A program made the translations under genes and the position numbers. From NCBI RefSeq assembly GCF_963678635.1, contig NW_026970915.1, positions 1 through 64,000 on the forward strand: 64,000 nt of DNA. The letters are read 5' to 3'. This DNA comes from Symsagittifera roscoffensis. Taxonomy: Eukaryota; Xenacoelomorpha; Acoela; Convolutidae. Below are positions 50,501 through 63,116 of the stretch, piece after piece (positions within the stretch are counted from its first letter, which is position 1; each line of letters starts with the position of its first letter). The notes beneath the pieces are model-generated. The model worked only from the letters and a program-made list of their open reading frames with translations. It ran no database searches and was not told the DNA's origin.

Positions 50501-53500
50501 AATCTGACATATAAAATTTTTGTTTGTTTTGCTTTTTATCATATTGGTGAACTTGCTTTATTGAAATATTGTATATGTTTCCTGATAGTGGTTTCAGGTG
50601 TTTTCTTTGTTGGTTATATATTGGATAGAATTTTGAAAAGAATGGTGGTTGTTTATTTAATCTTTGAAAAAATGTTAGAGATGTGTCTTTTGTTTTTGTA
50701 TATTTATCTTTGATTGTTGGTATATATTTAGAGATAAATGGTATTCCAATGATATTGTGTTTAATATCAGTGATATGGAATATTTGTTTTAATGGTTTAG
50801 TTAAAATTTTATTTTGCTCCATTGTTCTTGTGGGGAGAAGAAATAATTGAATTTTTCCATAGTTTACCAATGTTGATCCTTGTGCTGTTGCTAGTTTACT
50901 GGAGGTTTCAAGAGGTGCTAGCTTTGGGTGTAAGGTTTTTATTTCATTCCATGTGGGAATGTTTATTATATTTGATTCTGCTCCTGAATCAATTAGAAAT
51001 TCAATTTCAAGATCTGGTGGTTGAAATTCTTTGCTTCTTGGACTTTCTAAAAGAAATGGTATTGTCCAAATTTTTTCTTTGGGTTGTTCTTTTTGTATGT
51101 TTTGATAGATGTGATTTGTATTCAAGCATTTTGTTTTGTCATTCTCATTGGGTTGATTTGTAGTGTTAATTTCATTAGTTTTTTGCGTCGTCGGTGTGGA
51201 ATGGATGGGTTCAATATAATAATTGTGAAGGAGTTCTGATTGATTTTCATATATGTGTGATGAAAATGGTTGTTCATATATAATAGGTTCATAGTCATTT
51301 TCGACTGCTATCATATTGATGGAGATAGTGTTTTCTGTTTCACTTTCTGAGTCTGATGATTCACAGTTTATTTGATTGAGTTGTAACATATCATTTACTG
51401 TGTCGTCAATACCTGGAGGGTCTGATGTTGTTTCTGGATTTGATTGTACTTGATTTATATTCCTTTGGTGTTTAGGTGTACTACTTCTATGGCGATTATT
51501 AGAATTATTATAATGGTTATTATTCCTGTGTGGTGATTGGGAATAATTTCTATAACGATTATTATAACTTGAATGTCGATTTTGTGAATTATTTCCTGAT
51601 CTGTTTTGGTAATTATTGTTTGGTCTGTTATAGTTCGATCTATTATATGAGTTATTTCTTGATCGATTGTTCGAGTAATTCTGGTTTCGGTTGTTTGAAT
51701 AACTTCTATTCCGATTATTGGAGTAGTTTCTATTCCTATTGTATGATGAATTTCGTGATTGATTGTTTGGATAGTAATTATTTCTTGATTGGGAATTAGA
51801 TCTAGAAACAAATCGTGTTGTATTTGAATTTGATCTGGAGTAGTTATTTCGATTATTTGGTCTATTGTAGTGATTTTGTGATGAATTTTGCGTATTTCTT
51901 CGTTCTGGTGATCTTCCTCTATAACTTGAGTTATATGGTGATTGATTTCTTGTATAATTTGTATTGTTCGGGAGTGGTTTTCCTGAACTGTTGTTGCTGT
52001 ACACAGTTTTGTTCGGTAGATTTTGATCTTTCTTCATATATTGATAGAATGATTCATTTGGTTCTTTATATTTTTGAGGTTTATTTTGATTGTCTTGCTG
52101 TTTTTGTCTACATTCAGAAATACTATGTCCGTATCGTCGGCAATAATTACACCATTTTTTGAAAGATGGTTTGCCTTTAAAGTTTGGGTGTTTTTCGTAA
52201 ATATTGAGTATTTCAGTGATTCTTTCAACGAGGTCTGTATCTGATTCCTGTATATTGTTTATATTTGTGGAAGCTGTTTCAATTCTGTTAACGTATTGTA
52301 ATTTCAGATTTTCTGTTTCTTCCAGTTTCATTGTGATTTCTGCTTGTTCTAGTTTGTCTACTAGTTTTCGAAAATCTAAATCGGGTTCTCGAATTGAAGA
52401 AGGATGGGATGCTCTCTTTTTTATTGCTATTTTCCTTAATTGTGGTGGTAAGGTCATCATTAAGATTTCTGTCATCTTTGTGTTTTTATAGTCATGTGTA
52501 TTTAATGAATATGCTTTTCTAACTAGTGTTTCGATTCGTACTGCTAATTGCTTGATGGTTTCGTTTGGTAATCTGCGAATTTCATTACATAAAACTCTTT
52601 GTTGTTGTTTGTTTCTTTCGGAGTCAAACATTTTTGAAAATTCTTGTGTAAACCTTTTCCAATTTGATTTTATTTCTATAGGCAATACTGAAAACCATTT
52701 TTGGGCTGCGCCGTCTAAAGTTGTTTGTATCAACGCTGTGCGTCGATGTATCCAGTTTTGATGTAGTGGCGTATTAATTGGTTCAGGTCCTATATTTAAA
52801 ATCAAATTTGCTGTTACTGCCTTTAAATAGTCTTCTACAGAATATTCAGGGTCTGTTCCTGTGAATACCATTAAAGGTTTATTTGATGTTATTGATGATC
52901 CACCCATAAGGTATGGATTCATTGTCATTTGTAATGATTCTGCTGCATTTGGCATTTGAGAAAAATTTGAAGGTTGATTTCTTGTTAATTCGTGTTGGTT
53001 GATACGAGTGTGCAATAATTGGGTTTTGTTGCTGAATTGGTTGAAAAGATTGTGTATTAATTGGGTTTTGTTGCTGAATTGGTTGTTGATTTTGTGTATC
53101 TATTGGTTGTGGAGAAAAAATTCTATGATTTGTATGTTTTTTCTGTACTCCTTGTCCACGATATTCTTGATTATAGGGTGCAAATATATCTGGTTGTAAG
53201 AAATCATCATCTGAGGATAAGTAATCCATTTGATAAGATGTTTGTTTTTTATTTTTATTTTGCTGAAAAAATGGATAATTTTCACTAGGATCCTGTGAAG
53301 GATGTAAATTTGTTTGAAAATTTACTGAATTAGTTTGTGCTATTGTGTTATCCCAGTTTCGAGATCTTGTATAATTACTAAAAAATTTTCGTGGTTGATA
53401 ATTTGTTTTTGATGGATGTGTGTAATTATAATTATGGTCTGCAAAATTGTTTCTATGAACGTTTTGCGTGTTTTTGACGGTATTGTCATGGGTCTGTATG

Positions 53501-54634
53501 TTTGGTAATCCATGTGTGAATATTTTGGGGCAACCGAAGGTTTAACGGTTGATTGTAAGGTTACCTGTGTTTGTGAAGGGTTTGTATCTCTTCGTGTTGT
53601 TAAATTTGGAAGTATTGGTGAAATACTTTGATGTGTAGTTGTTGTGTGTACGATTTCTTCATTTATGAAGTGTGATGGTGTCTGGATATCTTGTTGAGTA
53701 AGATTCCTAGTTCCATTGAGGTTTTCATTGTGTATGACTGTAGAGTTTAAACTATTATTTTGCATATCGGGTAAAAATGTATTATAGTTTAATGGTGTTG
53801 CATCAATGGTTAATGGTATTACTCTTACATAATCTCTTACATAAGATATCATACTTATTGCTTGACTTGAGATTGATTGTGGGAAGTTTATGAATGCGGG
53901 ATGAGACCATTCGGGGTCCCAAACATAGTCTGATTGTTCTGTGATGGCAGTATCATCGTTTGAGTTTTGGGGTCTAAAATTTTTTCTTGCTTGTGAAATT
54001 AAATCAATATTATGTGTGAAATAATCTATTATGAACCATGCCAAAATTTTTTGTAAGTCGTGTTTTGTATGTTGTGAAACTTCATCTTTCGTGAAATTTT
54101 CTTTAATTATATTTAGAAAACTAGAGAGTAGTGTGATTTCATGTCGTACTCTTATATGTTTCGATGTTTCTGTCGGTGAGACATTTGGTATTTGGATTTC
54201 GTTTTCTAATATCGAGATATAACTATATACTATCGCAAAAACTTCATTGGTGAATATAGAGTTTGCTCTTTGTGAGTTATGATATTGGATGCTTTTTATA
54301 TATTCTGAGAATACTTTTGAGAATTCTAAATCATGGTCGTCTGTTTGAATTACATATTGCTGTGATTCTGGTTTGGTGAGTTGAATTCTATGGAGTAGAT
54401 TCCGTATTGTTGTGTTAAGTTACATATATCTTTCAAATAGTGATCGATATTTTGTCTTTTGATTTTTACATCTGGGAACTCTGTTTTACATGGACTGATT
54501 CCGGGTTCAAATAAATTTAAAAGTAAATTTTTGCAAAATATATGCTGTCCTCTATCAGTGGTTGCATCTACTATAAAGGGGAAGATATCATCATCATCTG
54601 GACTTTCTTCACCTGGGGTGTGCGTTGAGCTCAT
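47543..54634 (-). pseudogene. gag-pol: gag-pol of copy 2, several frameshifts and a 1,087-bp deletion
   Basis: Starts at ATG 54634. Readable blocks are 54634-54350 and 54044-53340 (N-terminal Gag), about 53229-50298 (Gln-rich region, capsid-like domain, CCHC, protease DSG), about 50375-49208 (RT with YLDD), 49206-48760 (RNase H) and 48740-47543 (integrase C-terminal half). Frames shift between most blocks. At 48737-48746 the RNase H end is joined to the integrase by a deletion of the DNA equivalent to 12442-13528 of copy 1, bounded by the 5-base repeat ACTTA. The zinc region and first catalytic Asp of the integrase are lost, so this copy cannot integrate on its own. Confidence 0.92.
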
Positions 54635-55075
54635 TTTTTCGTTTGATGACTGTTAATATGTAATTATCAATGTGTCTAATTGGTTGATTCCAATTGTATA
54701 AATGTACTGGTTTGTGTTTATACTGCTTTTTTATTCTTCTTTTTACTCTTTTTGATGAATTTGAAGTTGTTTCTGAGTCGGAAAAATATAATTGATCGTG
54801 AATGGGGCAATTTTTATCTATAGATTCCTTTAATTTATAAAGTTCGTCTAAACTGCTGGTTTCTGATTCTGAAAATGCGTTGCGGTTTTTGGAAAATCTT
54901 TTTCGTGTAATTTGTCTTTGTTTGGTTATTATTTTTCTTTTTAGTGTTGTCGTTTTGTTCTGATATATCCAACTGTTTGTGTGTGTGGTGTGATTACAAG
55001 ATCGTATTTTTTGTTATCTATTTCACAATTGTGTAAAACGATTGTTTGTTTATTTCCTAGGTTTTTAAATGACAT
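54609..55075 (-). pseudogene. ORF0 of copy 2, frameshifted
   Basis: The ATG at 55073-55075 and about 40 codons match copy 1. One base is then missing in the ACGACAAACACTAAA region (about 54945-54952), which shifts the frame. The 26-nt overlap with gag would otherwise be the same. Confidence 0.7.
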
Positions 55076-56002
55076 AAGGTTTAGGATGACGGGTGCAAAA
55101 GGTTGTTAAATGATTTCTATTTGCTTAAACTGTTAGTCCTTACGATTTTTTGGTTAGCTTAACCTGGGTCTATTTGTTCAGGGTTGGTGAGAAAAGTATA
55201 TCGATTCCGAAGAATGATTTTATACTTTCTCGTGGCTAGTATAAGCTAAGGTGTTAACTTAATTAATCTTACTTAAGGGTAGTGATTGTGTTCAAGGGTT
55301 GGAGAATAGTAAATCGATCCACAAGGTTCAGGTATAATTAGAACGCGAGTAGTTCGTTAGATACTATTTTAAACTTACTAAGTCTAAGATTTATCCTGGG
55401 TCTGGTAAGAGGGGGGATCAAGTGAAGGATGAATAACCGAAGTTCTTCACTGTTTATCCTAATTTGAATGATTAGTTTGTTTAAAAATTTCTATTAGTCC
55501 TGGGTTTTTAGAAAGGGTTGGATAGTGAATCGACGTTTGAGGTCGTTAGACACTAGTTAAGTGGGTGGGGGAGAACAAAGTTGTTCTTTTTGATCCAAGG
55601 ATAGGCCTTGATGATCATGTTTTAAATTTAATTAAGTAGAAAATGATTTAAGATCCAAGGATAAGCCTTGATGATCTGATTTTAAAATTAAGTGAATTTA
55701 AGTTTAAAATGATTTAAATTTGTGTAAAGAAAAGATTTAGTGTTTTTATGATATGAGTGAGCTTATGAATGCTGTTATGTTTAGGTGATGAAGCTGGAAC
55801 AACAGGATGATTTATAATTACTAACCATTTATTGTCATGCTACTAATTTTTATTTTGATTTTTCAATAAATATTTTTCAAACATGTTTTGTATATTACTG
55901 CAGAACTTAGGAAAACGATCTGAGATCTTTTTATCAGTCGTTATTGTATATTAATCATTTGGTTTAGCGCCTGAAATGATTTTGAAGATTGACTTCAAAA
56001 TT
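55076..56002 (-). other. leader of copy 2, with the paired hairpin repeats
   Basis: Both 25-nt stem-loops are present at 55592-55616 and 55652-55676 (one has a single change, ATAGG for ATAAG). The three degenerate CTCCAACCCT-type repeats are also kept. There is no ORF. Confidence 0.6.
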
Positions 56003-56236
56003 TTATGTTTGCAAATGAAAATCTAAATTCATTGCTAGTAGTATTCTAAATACAAAAGTTTGTGTTGGCTTTTGCCGAACTATCATATAACTATATGGTA
56101 AGTTTCTACTTTGTCGTATGTCGTCTCTGGTTCGAGGTCTCCTTCCAATTCCGGGTAGTTCTGTTATCGTTCGGAATATTGGCTCTGATCTATTGAGTCG
56201 TAGAGACATTTCGCTTAAATTATCGTCGTATAACAT
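56003..56236 (-). CDS. leader ORF of copy 2 (77 aa)
   Basis: Same length and position as the copy 1 leader ORF, with five replacements (two near the N-terminus, then Lys to Arg, Glu to Thr, Ile to Val). The aligned silent changes outnumber replacements. Function unknown. Confidence 0.6.
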   Translation of the reverse strand: MLYDDNLSEMSLRLNRSEPIFRTITELPGIGRRPRTRDDIRQSRNLPYSYMIVRQKPTQTFVFRILLAMNLDFHLQT

Positions 56237-56303
56237 TTTGTAAATGTTTTGTCTAAATTCTAATCTATTTTTGGTTAATTCTAAGCTATTAAGGTCTTGT
56301 TCG

Positions 56304-56321
56304 AGACTTATGGTCGCACCA
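56304..56321 (-). promoter_or_regulatory. primer binding site, copy 2
   Basis: The minus strand reads TGGTGCGACCATAAGTCT two bases after the LTR end, identical to copy 1. Confidence 0.82.
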
Positions 56322-56323
56322 GA

Positions 56324-56733
56324 TGAGTTATGACCGATGGGTATAACTCATAGAGTAATTTCGGATAGGGTACACCGTCTGCTCGTCACGCTATCTTATT
56401 TTCGGCCGGATAGATTCGTGCAACTTCTTAGTCTAATACCAATCCTAATCTTACTCTTATACTATCTAGTCTCAGGTTGTTTAACTAGTCTCTGCTAGGC
56501 TCAATAGATCTAGGGTATACTGGTTTATTGCGGTTGCTGAAGTCTTCTTGGAGAGTCAACTAATTTCTAAGTTAAATTCAAATCTCTCTGGTGCTGAAAT
56601 TACAAGTAATTTCAGCACTTACAAATAAGTGGATTGTTAGTTAGATGGATCATGATTGGTTAATATTAAATACTTTACATTGGTAAAATATCTAATTTAT
56701 CCAATCATAAAATGTAGTTTAGATCAGGTTCCA
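56324..56733 (-). repeat. 5' LTR of copy 2 (410 bp)
   Basis: Full-length LTR starting TGGAACC (at 56733) and ending ACTCA (at 56324). It is two bases longer than the copy 1 LTR because of the ATACCCATCGG variant near its end. It shares diagnostic bases with 39119-39397. Confidence 0.94.
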
Positions 56734-56737
56734 ATTG
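56734..56737. repeat. target-site duplication ATTG, high side of copy 2
   Basis: Exact partner of 39115-39118. Confidence 0.88.
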
Positions 56738-56946
56738 GCAGACTGTCGCTGGGCCGTAGTTCTCTCGTGGCCCTCAAGTAGTCCGCTCCGTCGGCTGACC
56801 ATCCGAAGTGTCTCTGAGTGACTAGGCTTGTTTGCCAGAGAAGGGTCTCTGATTCACTTGCACATTGCTTACACTCAAAATATGTTGTAATTATCAAAGC
56901 TGTCAAATAAGATAATAGCTTGTTCAAATGGCAATCAGGCAGTTAC
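56734..56946 (-). CDS. 5' part of a coding exon split by copy 2
   Basis: The minus-strand frame is open from about 56946, with no ATG. A splice-acceptor-like TTATCTTATTTGACAG ends near 56902, so the exon probably starts there. It reads TTYFECKQCASESETLLWQ, then RHFGWSADGADYLRATREL and SDSLP, up to the insertion. The frame joins exactly to 39118-38934 once the element and one ATTG are removed. A Cys-x2-Cys pair is visible. The protein family was not recognised. Confidence 0.5.
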
Positions 56947-57556
56947 GCGAAGTGAATCGACGTGTTAGAGTGAACAAAAACTTTTTTTCTCGTAAAACCG
57001 TCGAAGAGTTGGCAAAAAAGACTATTTGTTACATTTTCTAAGAAAATACTGAATCAAGGTGAGCAGAGAAATGTTGAATTTCGCAGAAACTGAGAGCAAT
57101 TTTCATTGATTTAAAATTTTCTCGGCAAAAAGTCTGACAGTTTTTGAAAAACTGCCCTGTTCTTCGTTCACTCGCTAAATGTTAGATCCGCGCATGCTTA
57201 ACTGTTTTTTCAGCCAATAACCACTAAGATGTTATCAATTAATGGCGTCCGAGTACAGTGCTGATTTAAATTAACCGGACAAAACGCGTTAAACTTGAAA
57301 TTTAAAACGCGTTTTTCTCAAATTGAGTTGAGTTTAGGTGAAAAGTTATGAGGACAAAACTTGCTTAAATTTTTAGCAAAATTAAAATGGTGTAATTTGT
57401 TTTGCGAAGTTCGGGTCCAAAATTTTACCCTAAAAATGAATCATTTTGGTTTTTTTTAGTTAATCAAAAATTAAGCCAAAAAGACTCAGTCGATCACAGA
57501 CATAATGATATCAAAGTGAGCCCCTTACGTAGCCCAACAAACTTTACGAAGCGTAG
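56947..57556. other. no supported gene
   Basis: AT-rich; nothing recognised apart from possible intron or upstream sequence of the split exon. Confidence 0.4.
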
Positions 57557-58330
57557 ATCCTTTTCATTTTTTATATAAATGATATTGAGCCAAATGAAAA
57601 TAGTGAAAAAAAAATGATTTGTTGTGCAGACGACACTGTCATAAAAACAACAGCTAGAAACAGTGACTTATCCGGTAAACACCAAAAAGCGTTGGACAAA
57701 ACAGCAAGTTGGCTAGAAGAAAACAAGCTGACCTTGCATGAAGATAAAACAAAAACAATGATACTATCTAAGAAGAGCAGCGGTAAGTCAGATGTGAAAA
57801 TGAATGGAATAATTATTGAAGAAAAACAATCGTTCCGATGCTTAGGTGTTCAAATTGACTTCAAACTTTCCTTTACTGATCATATAACAAAAATTGAAAA
57901 TAAATTGTCGAGGTTTCATGGGATGTATTACAGGTTGACGAAAATCTTAGGTAAAGATCCACTATTGAAAGCATATAACGCTTATGTGAAAGCCATTTTA
58001 CAGTACGTGTTTTGGCTTATGCGTCAACAGACAGAACGAAATTAGAAACAATTTAGCTTAAAATTAAACGGCTTATAAAAATTTTGTTTTAAGAGAAGAA
58101 ACGAAAGCATCGAAGAACTGAAACAAAAACGCAAAATATACTTCTTAAAGGAATTTCAAATCTATGAAGTATTGAAAATAAAATGTAAGGTTTTGAGAAA
58201 AGAGTGCATATCGGCCATTGTTCAGGAAGCTGTAACTGAGAAAAATTAGAATAAAATTTTGAATAAGAGAGTTTTAGGTAGAAAGATACCTGTGCAATCA
58301 AAGGGTAATCAAAAAAACTTCTGTAAAAAT
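57557..58330 (+). pseudogene. LINE (non-LTR) reverse transcriptase fragment
   Basis: The frame reads ILFIFYINDI, then CADDTVI with the catalytic Asp pair, a TASWLEENKLTLHEDKTKTM segment, FRCLGVQID and YVKAILQYV. This is the order of the palm-thumb part of a Jockey/CR1-type LINE RT. It stops at 58045, and related sequence continues in shifted frame with SIEEL and FQIYEVLKIKCK to about 58330. The 5' half of the RT and the endonuclease are missing, so it is a dead 3' fragment, as LINE insertions often are. Confidence 0.78.
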
Positions 58331-60007
58331 AAGAATTAGAAAACTTTTCATTTTTGTTCTAAAATACAAACCCAGATTTTGTAACTAAGATCCAGAGCTG
58401 CACACAAAGTCAATTACAAATCTTCAACCATGAGTTTTTGGACATTTTTATTCTAGGAAATTATCAACTGTTTAAACTCACTTTTTAGTAGATTTAGTAT
58501 CAAAAAAAAAGATTTGCTGTCAAGGGTAGGTATACAGCTGAAATTTTCCCCTTTTTCGCTTCAAACTTTTTTTCCTCTCTAAATCATTAAATCTTTTTTT
58601 TTTTTGATTTCTTCATTAACCATCGATAATTAAAAATAACAGAAGTCATAGCAGGATCAGCGGCGCCTGAAAACGGGCTGCTTAGTTCCACAGCGTTTTC
58701 GCAATGAGATTTCGTTTGGTTGTAAATGTAGTAATTTTTACAAGAAATGGAATCTATTTTGCAAACAATTTATTATATTATTATTAATACTGAAGACACC
58801 TCTCATTTTATAAGAAGGGCGATCCTGGCTGCGAGTGTTAAAATTTCAAAAAGCAAACCTTTCTTTTTGCAGCTCTATATGCCTAACCACTTCTAGGTAA
58901 TTCAATTTCAGAATTTTTGGAATAAATTGAAAGCTTTTCTCTTTTGTTTCTATCTAACTTCTAAAATGGTGAGCTAGTCGAAAAACACACCAGTAATGAA
59001 CCATACAATTCTCACAAATAGTTGGGATGTTTTTTGATTGCTTGCAGTGTATTTGCTTCAGATTATTAAAAATCAATGACAAAAAGTTTAAAAACCATTT
59101 TAAATCGAAATCACTTTTTAATAAGACAACGAGATTATCACCAGTTCGTGAGTTAAAGGTACGCACTGAAATAAGTTCAATTAACACCTTTTTTTTTCAA
59201 AGTGCTTTATGCTTCAGCCTTCAAAAAAGTTTCTGAATAATTGTCGTGGTTGCTTTGAAAAGTTCTACTGTCAAAGTAGTGAGCTGGCCCTGCGGCGACG
59301 CGGCGACAGTGGAAGTTGGGTCCGCTGCGAAAAAGTACGACTCAATCTCATCGGTAAAACGTTTTCAATCGGCTGCGGGAAAAATCAGGTTTTTTCCAGC
59401 TGTAAGAAATTGTTCCGTGAGGGTTAGTTCGCTAGCAGGCCAGCAAGCCGTAGGGCCAAAAAGCCGAAATTAAGATTACCATTTCAACAAGCCAAAAATT
59501 AATATTGTTATGCAACGCAACAACAGATAGTCATTGTAGTTATGCAGTTGTTACGTAACTCTGACGTAAATTACGGTATTCTTGATGCAATTTCGGCTTC
59601 AAGATATGGCGGTTCGTGAACATGGCGATTTGTTAATTATCCGCCGTTAGTTGGTTTGTTGATTATCTCCCGTTAGCTCAATAAAATCTCCCGTTAGCTC
59701 CCGTTGTTCAAACGGCTTTTTTAGTCATTCAGCGAAACTCATCTGGTTTAATTTTTTTAGTTTTAATTTTTGGACCTAAAACTTAAATTTTTGGTTAGCA
59801 TTTTATAATTTTCAAAATCGATCAAATTGCTCAGATAGTGAGACTTTTTATTGTGCCATTACAAAGTGTGTCTCTTTCTTGTTATTTGATACAGTCGAAT
59901 TGTGGAAAAAAAATTAAAAAATTCAGCCTAAACTATGTTTTGGACATGACTGCATTTGGGACGGAAATGAATGGGGGCGGAGTTGACAGGGGCGGAAATG
60001 GCTGGTC
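58331..60007. other. non-coding region with short repeats
   Basis: CCCGTTAGCTC-type strings are repeated at about 59655-59712, next to two near-copies of GTTAATTATCCGCCGTTAG. Reading frames at 59209-59473 overlap each other and are not credible. No gene is supported. Confidence 0.45.
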
Positions 60008-60500
60008 ACGTATGTTTCGACTCTTTTGACCTATGTTTCCATTTTCTCGACCAAAATTGGGTGTGTTGAATTTCGCGACCTATGTTTCGTTTTTATTGGT
60101 CTATGCTCCGACTTTCTTGACCAAAATCGGGTATTTTTTGACTTTCTCGACCTATGTTTCGACTTTCCTGATCTTGGTTTCGACTTTCTTGACCAAAATC
60201 GGGTATGTTTTGACTTTCTCGACCTACGTTTCGTTTTTTTAAATCTATTTTTTGTGTTTCTCGACCAAATTTGGGTAGGTTTAGTTTTTCTCGACGTATG
60301 TTTCGACTTTCTCGATCGATGTTTCGACTTTTTCTACCAAAATTGGGTATGTTTCAATTTTCTCGACCTATAATCCGACTTTGTCGAACTATGTGTGTGT
60401 CGACTTTCTTGACTGAAATCGAGTTTGTTTCGACTTTGTGCTCGACTAAAAAAACAGCTTCTCGACCGCGGAACTTCAGTTGCAAGACTTTGGATGTCGA
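60008..60500. repeat. minisatellite of a TTTCTCGACCTATG motif
   Basis: Tandem, degenerate units of about 21 bp (CTATGTTTCGACTTTCTCGAC) alternate with units containing TTGACCAAAATCGGGTATGTT. Reading frames inside (for example 60026-60373, a Phe/Leu/Asp repeat) are products of the repeat, not genes. Confidence 0.85.
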
Positions 60501-61112
60501 GACATAAGTCGAGCACCTCGACCCTGGTGACTGCGCCCTTACAAATGATTCGGTCGTAAGTGAACTAAAGTCCCTGCCTAATGGATGCAGATGGTTCTGG
60601 TTATTGGTTTCTTGGAGAGTTGCTACTAATTTCCTCTCACAATTAGATAGCCCATGATAATTTTCTTATGCCTTAAACGTATGCCCAATTTAAATTATGA
60701 AGTTTTACATTTCTCTAAAGAGTTGCTCGCCTATTTGGAGGCAAGATCTAAAATAGAAAGTTAGAGAGACCTGTTAAAAACAACACAAACTTGATGGACT
60801 GTTCAAAACACTTAAAAATAATTTAAAACTATTTGAAAGCAGACTTTTCAAAAACAAACTTTTTGTTCCGACTTTCGATACGAAAATAACGGAATATTTG
60901 TGCTCGGGGTGGGTTTTTTTTCTTCAGACAAATTTTGACTTTTTAACTAGCCATTTTTGACGGAAGTTTTTTATATCATTCGAAAGGTATTGTTGTCCTG
61001 AGCTCAAATTTGAAAAGATATTTTACGTGTGATTCTTTTTCGTAAAGTTACGGGGGTTTAAAGATTGCCATTATGGTCAATTTGGGACAATTAACGCGCG
61101 ATATATTTCGCG
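60501..61112. other. no feature seen left of copy 3
   Basis: AT-rich DNA without a supported gene. CTAT at 61113-61116 would be the duplicated target of copy 3, but the partner lies outside the window. Confidence 0.45.
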
Positions 61113-61116
61113 CTAT

Positions 61117-61526
61117 TGAGTTATAACCGAGGTGGTTAACTCATAGAGTAATTTCGGATAGGGTACACCGTCTGCTCGTCACGCTATCTTATTTTCGGCC
61201 GGATAGATTCGTGCAACTTCTTAGTCTAATACCGATCCTAATCTTACTCTTATACTATCTAGTCTCAGGGTGTTTAACTAGTCTCTGCTAGGCTCAATAG
61301 ATCTAGGGTATACTGGTTTATTGCGGCTGCTGAAGTCTTCTTGGAGAGTCAACTAATTTCTAAGTTAAATTCAAATCTCTCTGGTGCTGAAATTACAAGT
61401 AATTCCAGCACATACAAATAAGTGGGTTGTTAGTTAGATGGATCATGATTGGTTAATATTAAATACTTTACAGTGGTAAAATATCTATTTTATCCAATGA
61501 TAAAATGTAGTTTAGATCAGGTTCCA
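61117..61526 (-). repeat. 3' LTR of copy 3 (410 bp)
   Basis: Full-length LTR with the common TGGAACC start (minus strand, at 61526) and ACTCA-type end at 61117. It has its own variant near the end (GGTGGTTAACTCATAGAG on the plus strand). The purine tract complement CCCATCC follows at 61527. Confidence 0.93.
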
Positions 61527-63036
61527 CCCATCCGGGTTTTACAGAGTTTTTTAGAATAGTCTTTCTGCAATTCAAAAGATGGATGATGGACGTTGGTATT
61601 TGGCGAACATCATATTTCGTCTGGGTTCTCTTGTTAGGGAAGTTCCAGATTCAATCGTTGTGTCTTCTCATGACAACGACTGGGTTTTCGCAACAAACTC
61701 AAATCTGATTTCAGAATGGTTGGCTATGACAGGTTTTTTCGTTTCATGTAGAGAACTTCTTTGTGTTTGACCTTGTCTGGGAATGGCGTGGAGATTGTGC
61801 GTGGAGGTGATGCCTGGTTACTCGGATCTGTACGTATACTTGAACATCGAGGTGGTCATTGGTCTACTTCAATGAAGTCCTTTTCTGCGAAGTCAAGTCG
61901 TACTCTAAATCCTTTGAGTTGTGATTGTGGGCGGCATATTGATTGTGGTTGGCCATTCTTTTTCGAGTGTATTGGGGTCATTTTGTCTTTGGATGTTCGT
62001 CTTTGGTGTTGTATGCTGATCTATATACTGCAAGGTATAATTTACATTTTATAAAATTTTTATTAGTTTGGTGTTTTAATTATGATTTTGGTTAGTTGTT
62101 TTCACAAAAGCTTTTTGTTTTAGTTCGGTTATTTTGAAGAGTTACTCACCCTTGAGTACCTCTTATTAAAAATAGGAGTGTGGTCACAAAGCGTGGATGT
62201 AGCGCGGTGGGTTAGGCCGGCTATAGAGCATGCTCAGGACGTCCTCTCTGGTGGGTTAGGTCAGGAGTGGGAGTATGATTTCGTGCGGTTTCTGTGAGAG
62301 GTCCTGTTATGTGATAACGTTTTATGTTGGGTTTATTGTGGTTTTTCTTATGTTTCGTTGGTTGTGTCCTTTTTTCAAAAATCAAATTGTTTTTGGTATG
62401 GGTTTGTCTTTCGACTTTTTTGTGTTTTATTATTTCTTTCTTAGACTTTATAATAGTCTTCAAAAGAATAAATTATCCAGTTTTAAACTGGGTTAATCCG
62501 GTTTGGGTACCGTTGGTTTCCTTTTCTTAGTCATGCTGTTATTCTATGTGTTGTGGTGTTTAGTAAGCTGCATTGGTTAGTTTTGTTTAGTATATAATTC
62601 CTTTCCAACCGGGTTAAAGGAAAGTTTGAAACTTGTTATCGTGTGTTAGAGTTGTTGAGTGTGAAAGCTTGAAACTGAAATTCATTATTTAAACAATTCT
62701 TCGTGGGCGAGCTGTGCGAGTTTGGATAGAATTCTTGTGCGAGTGAATGGAAATATCAAAAGGTTAGTACTGCATTTGCGTTTTAATAATTTACTACATA
62801 GAATTTCAATTTTGTTTCTTGTTTTGGGGAAAAATGAAGTTACAAATTTTCATCATTATTAGAATTACTGCTTTTAGGGAAATAATTTATAAAAGAATTT
62901 ATTACATTTGTATGAATTTTATTTAATTTAGCTGGTGCAAAAGATTATTAGAGTTTGGGATAATTTGAAGAAGTTTCCTATTTTTTATTTTTCTTTTGTG
63001 TATTTTGCAGATGATCGTGAGATGAAGACTAAAAAT
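61527..63036 (-). other. 3' untranslated region of copy 3
   Basis: Aligned with 21352-22847. The 158-codon plus-strand frame of copy 2 is here split in two by a shift (61579-61770 and 61761-62054), which argues against it being a gene. Confidence 0.6.
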
Positions 63037-63113
63037 CTAAATAAAACATGGATAAAGAATGGTTAGTGTTTTTATTTTGAATTTATTAGTATATATATAT
63101 AAATTATACTTAC
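63037..63113 (-). other. 77-bp intron after ORF X, copy 3
   Basis: Minus strand: donor CAG/GTAAGTATA three bases after the stop, branch-like TACTAAT, acceptor TGTTTTATTTAG. Same layout as copies 1 and 2. Confidence 0.7.
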
Positions 63114-63116
63114 CTG

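Larger units (their letters stand above)
39119..56733 (-). mobile_element. copy 2: inverted, partly decayed giant Ty3/gypsy element
   Basis: 17,615 bp on the minus strand with the same gene order as copy 1 and flanking ATTG duplications. Leader ORF, ORF A, ORF B and env are intact. ORF0, gag-pol, ORF C and ORF X are broken. It has two large deletions relative to copy 1: 1,087 bp across RNase H/integrase and 131 bp in the 3' LTR. It differs from copy 1 throughout, including a consistent LTR variant (ATACCCATCGGTCATAACTCA at the LTR end). It therefore represents a sister lineage rather than a duplicate of copy 1. Confidence 0.94.

Noticed and set aside
59209-59473. Two overlapping plus-strand frames in a GC-richer patch
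   Set aside because: They overlap each other, show no domain and have no support as coding.
60026-60373. 115-codon frame with Phe-Leu-Asp repeats
   Set aside because: It is produced by the minisatellite period; other frames are open as well.
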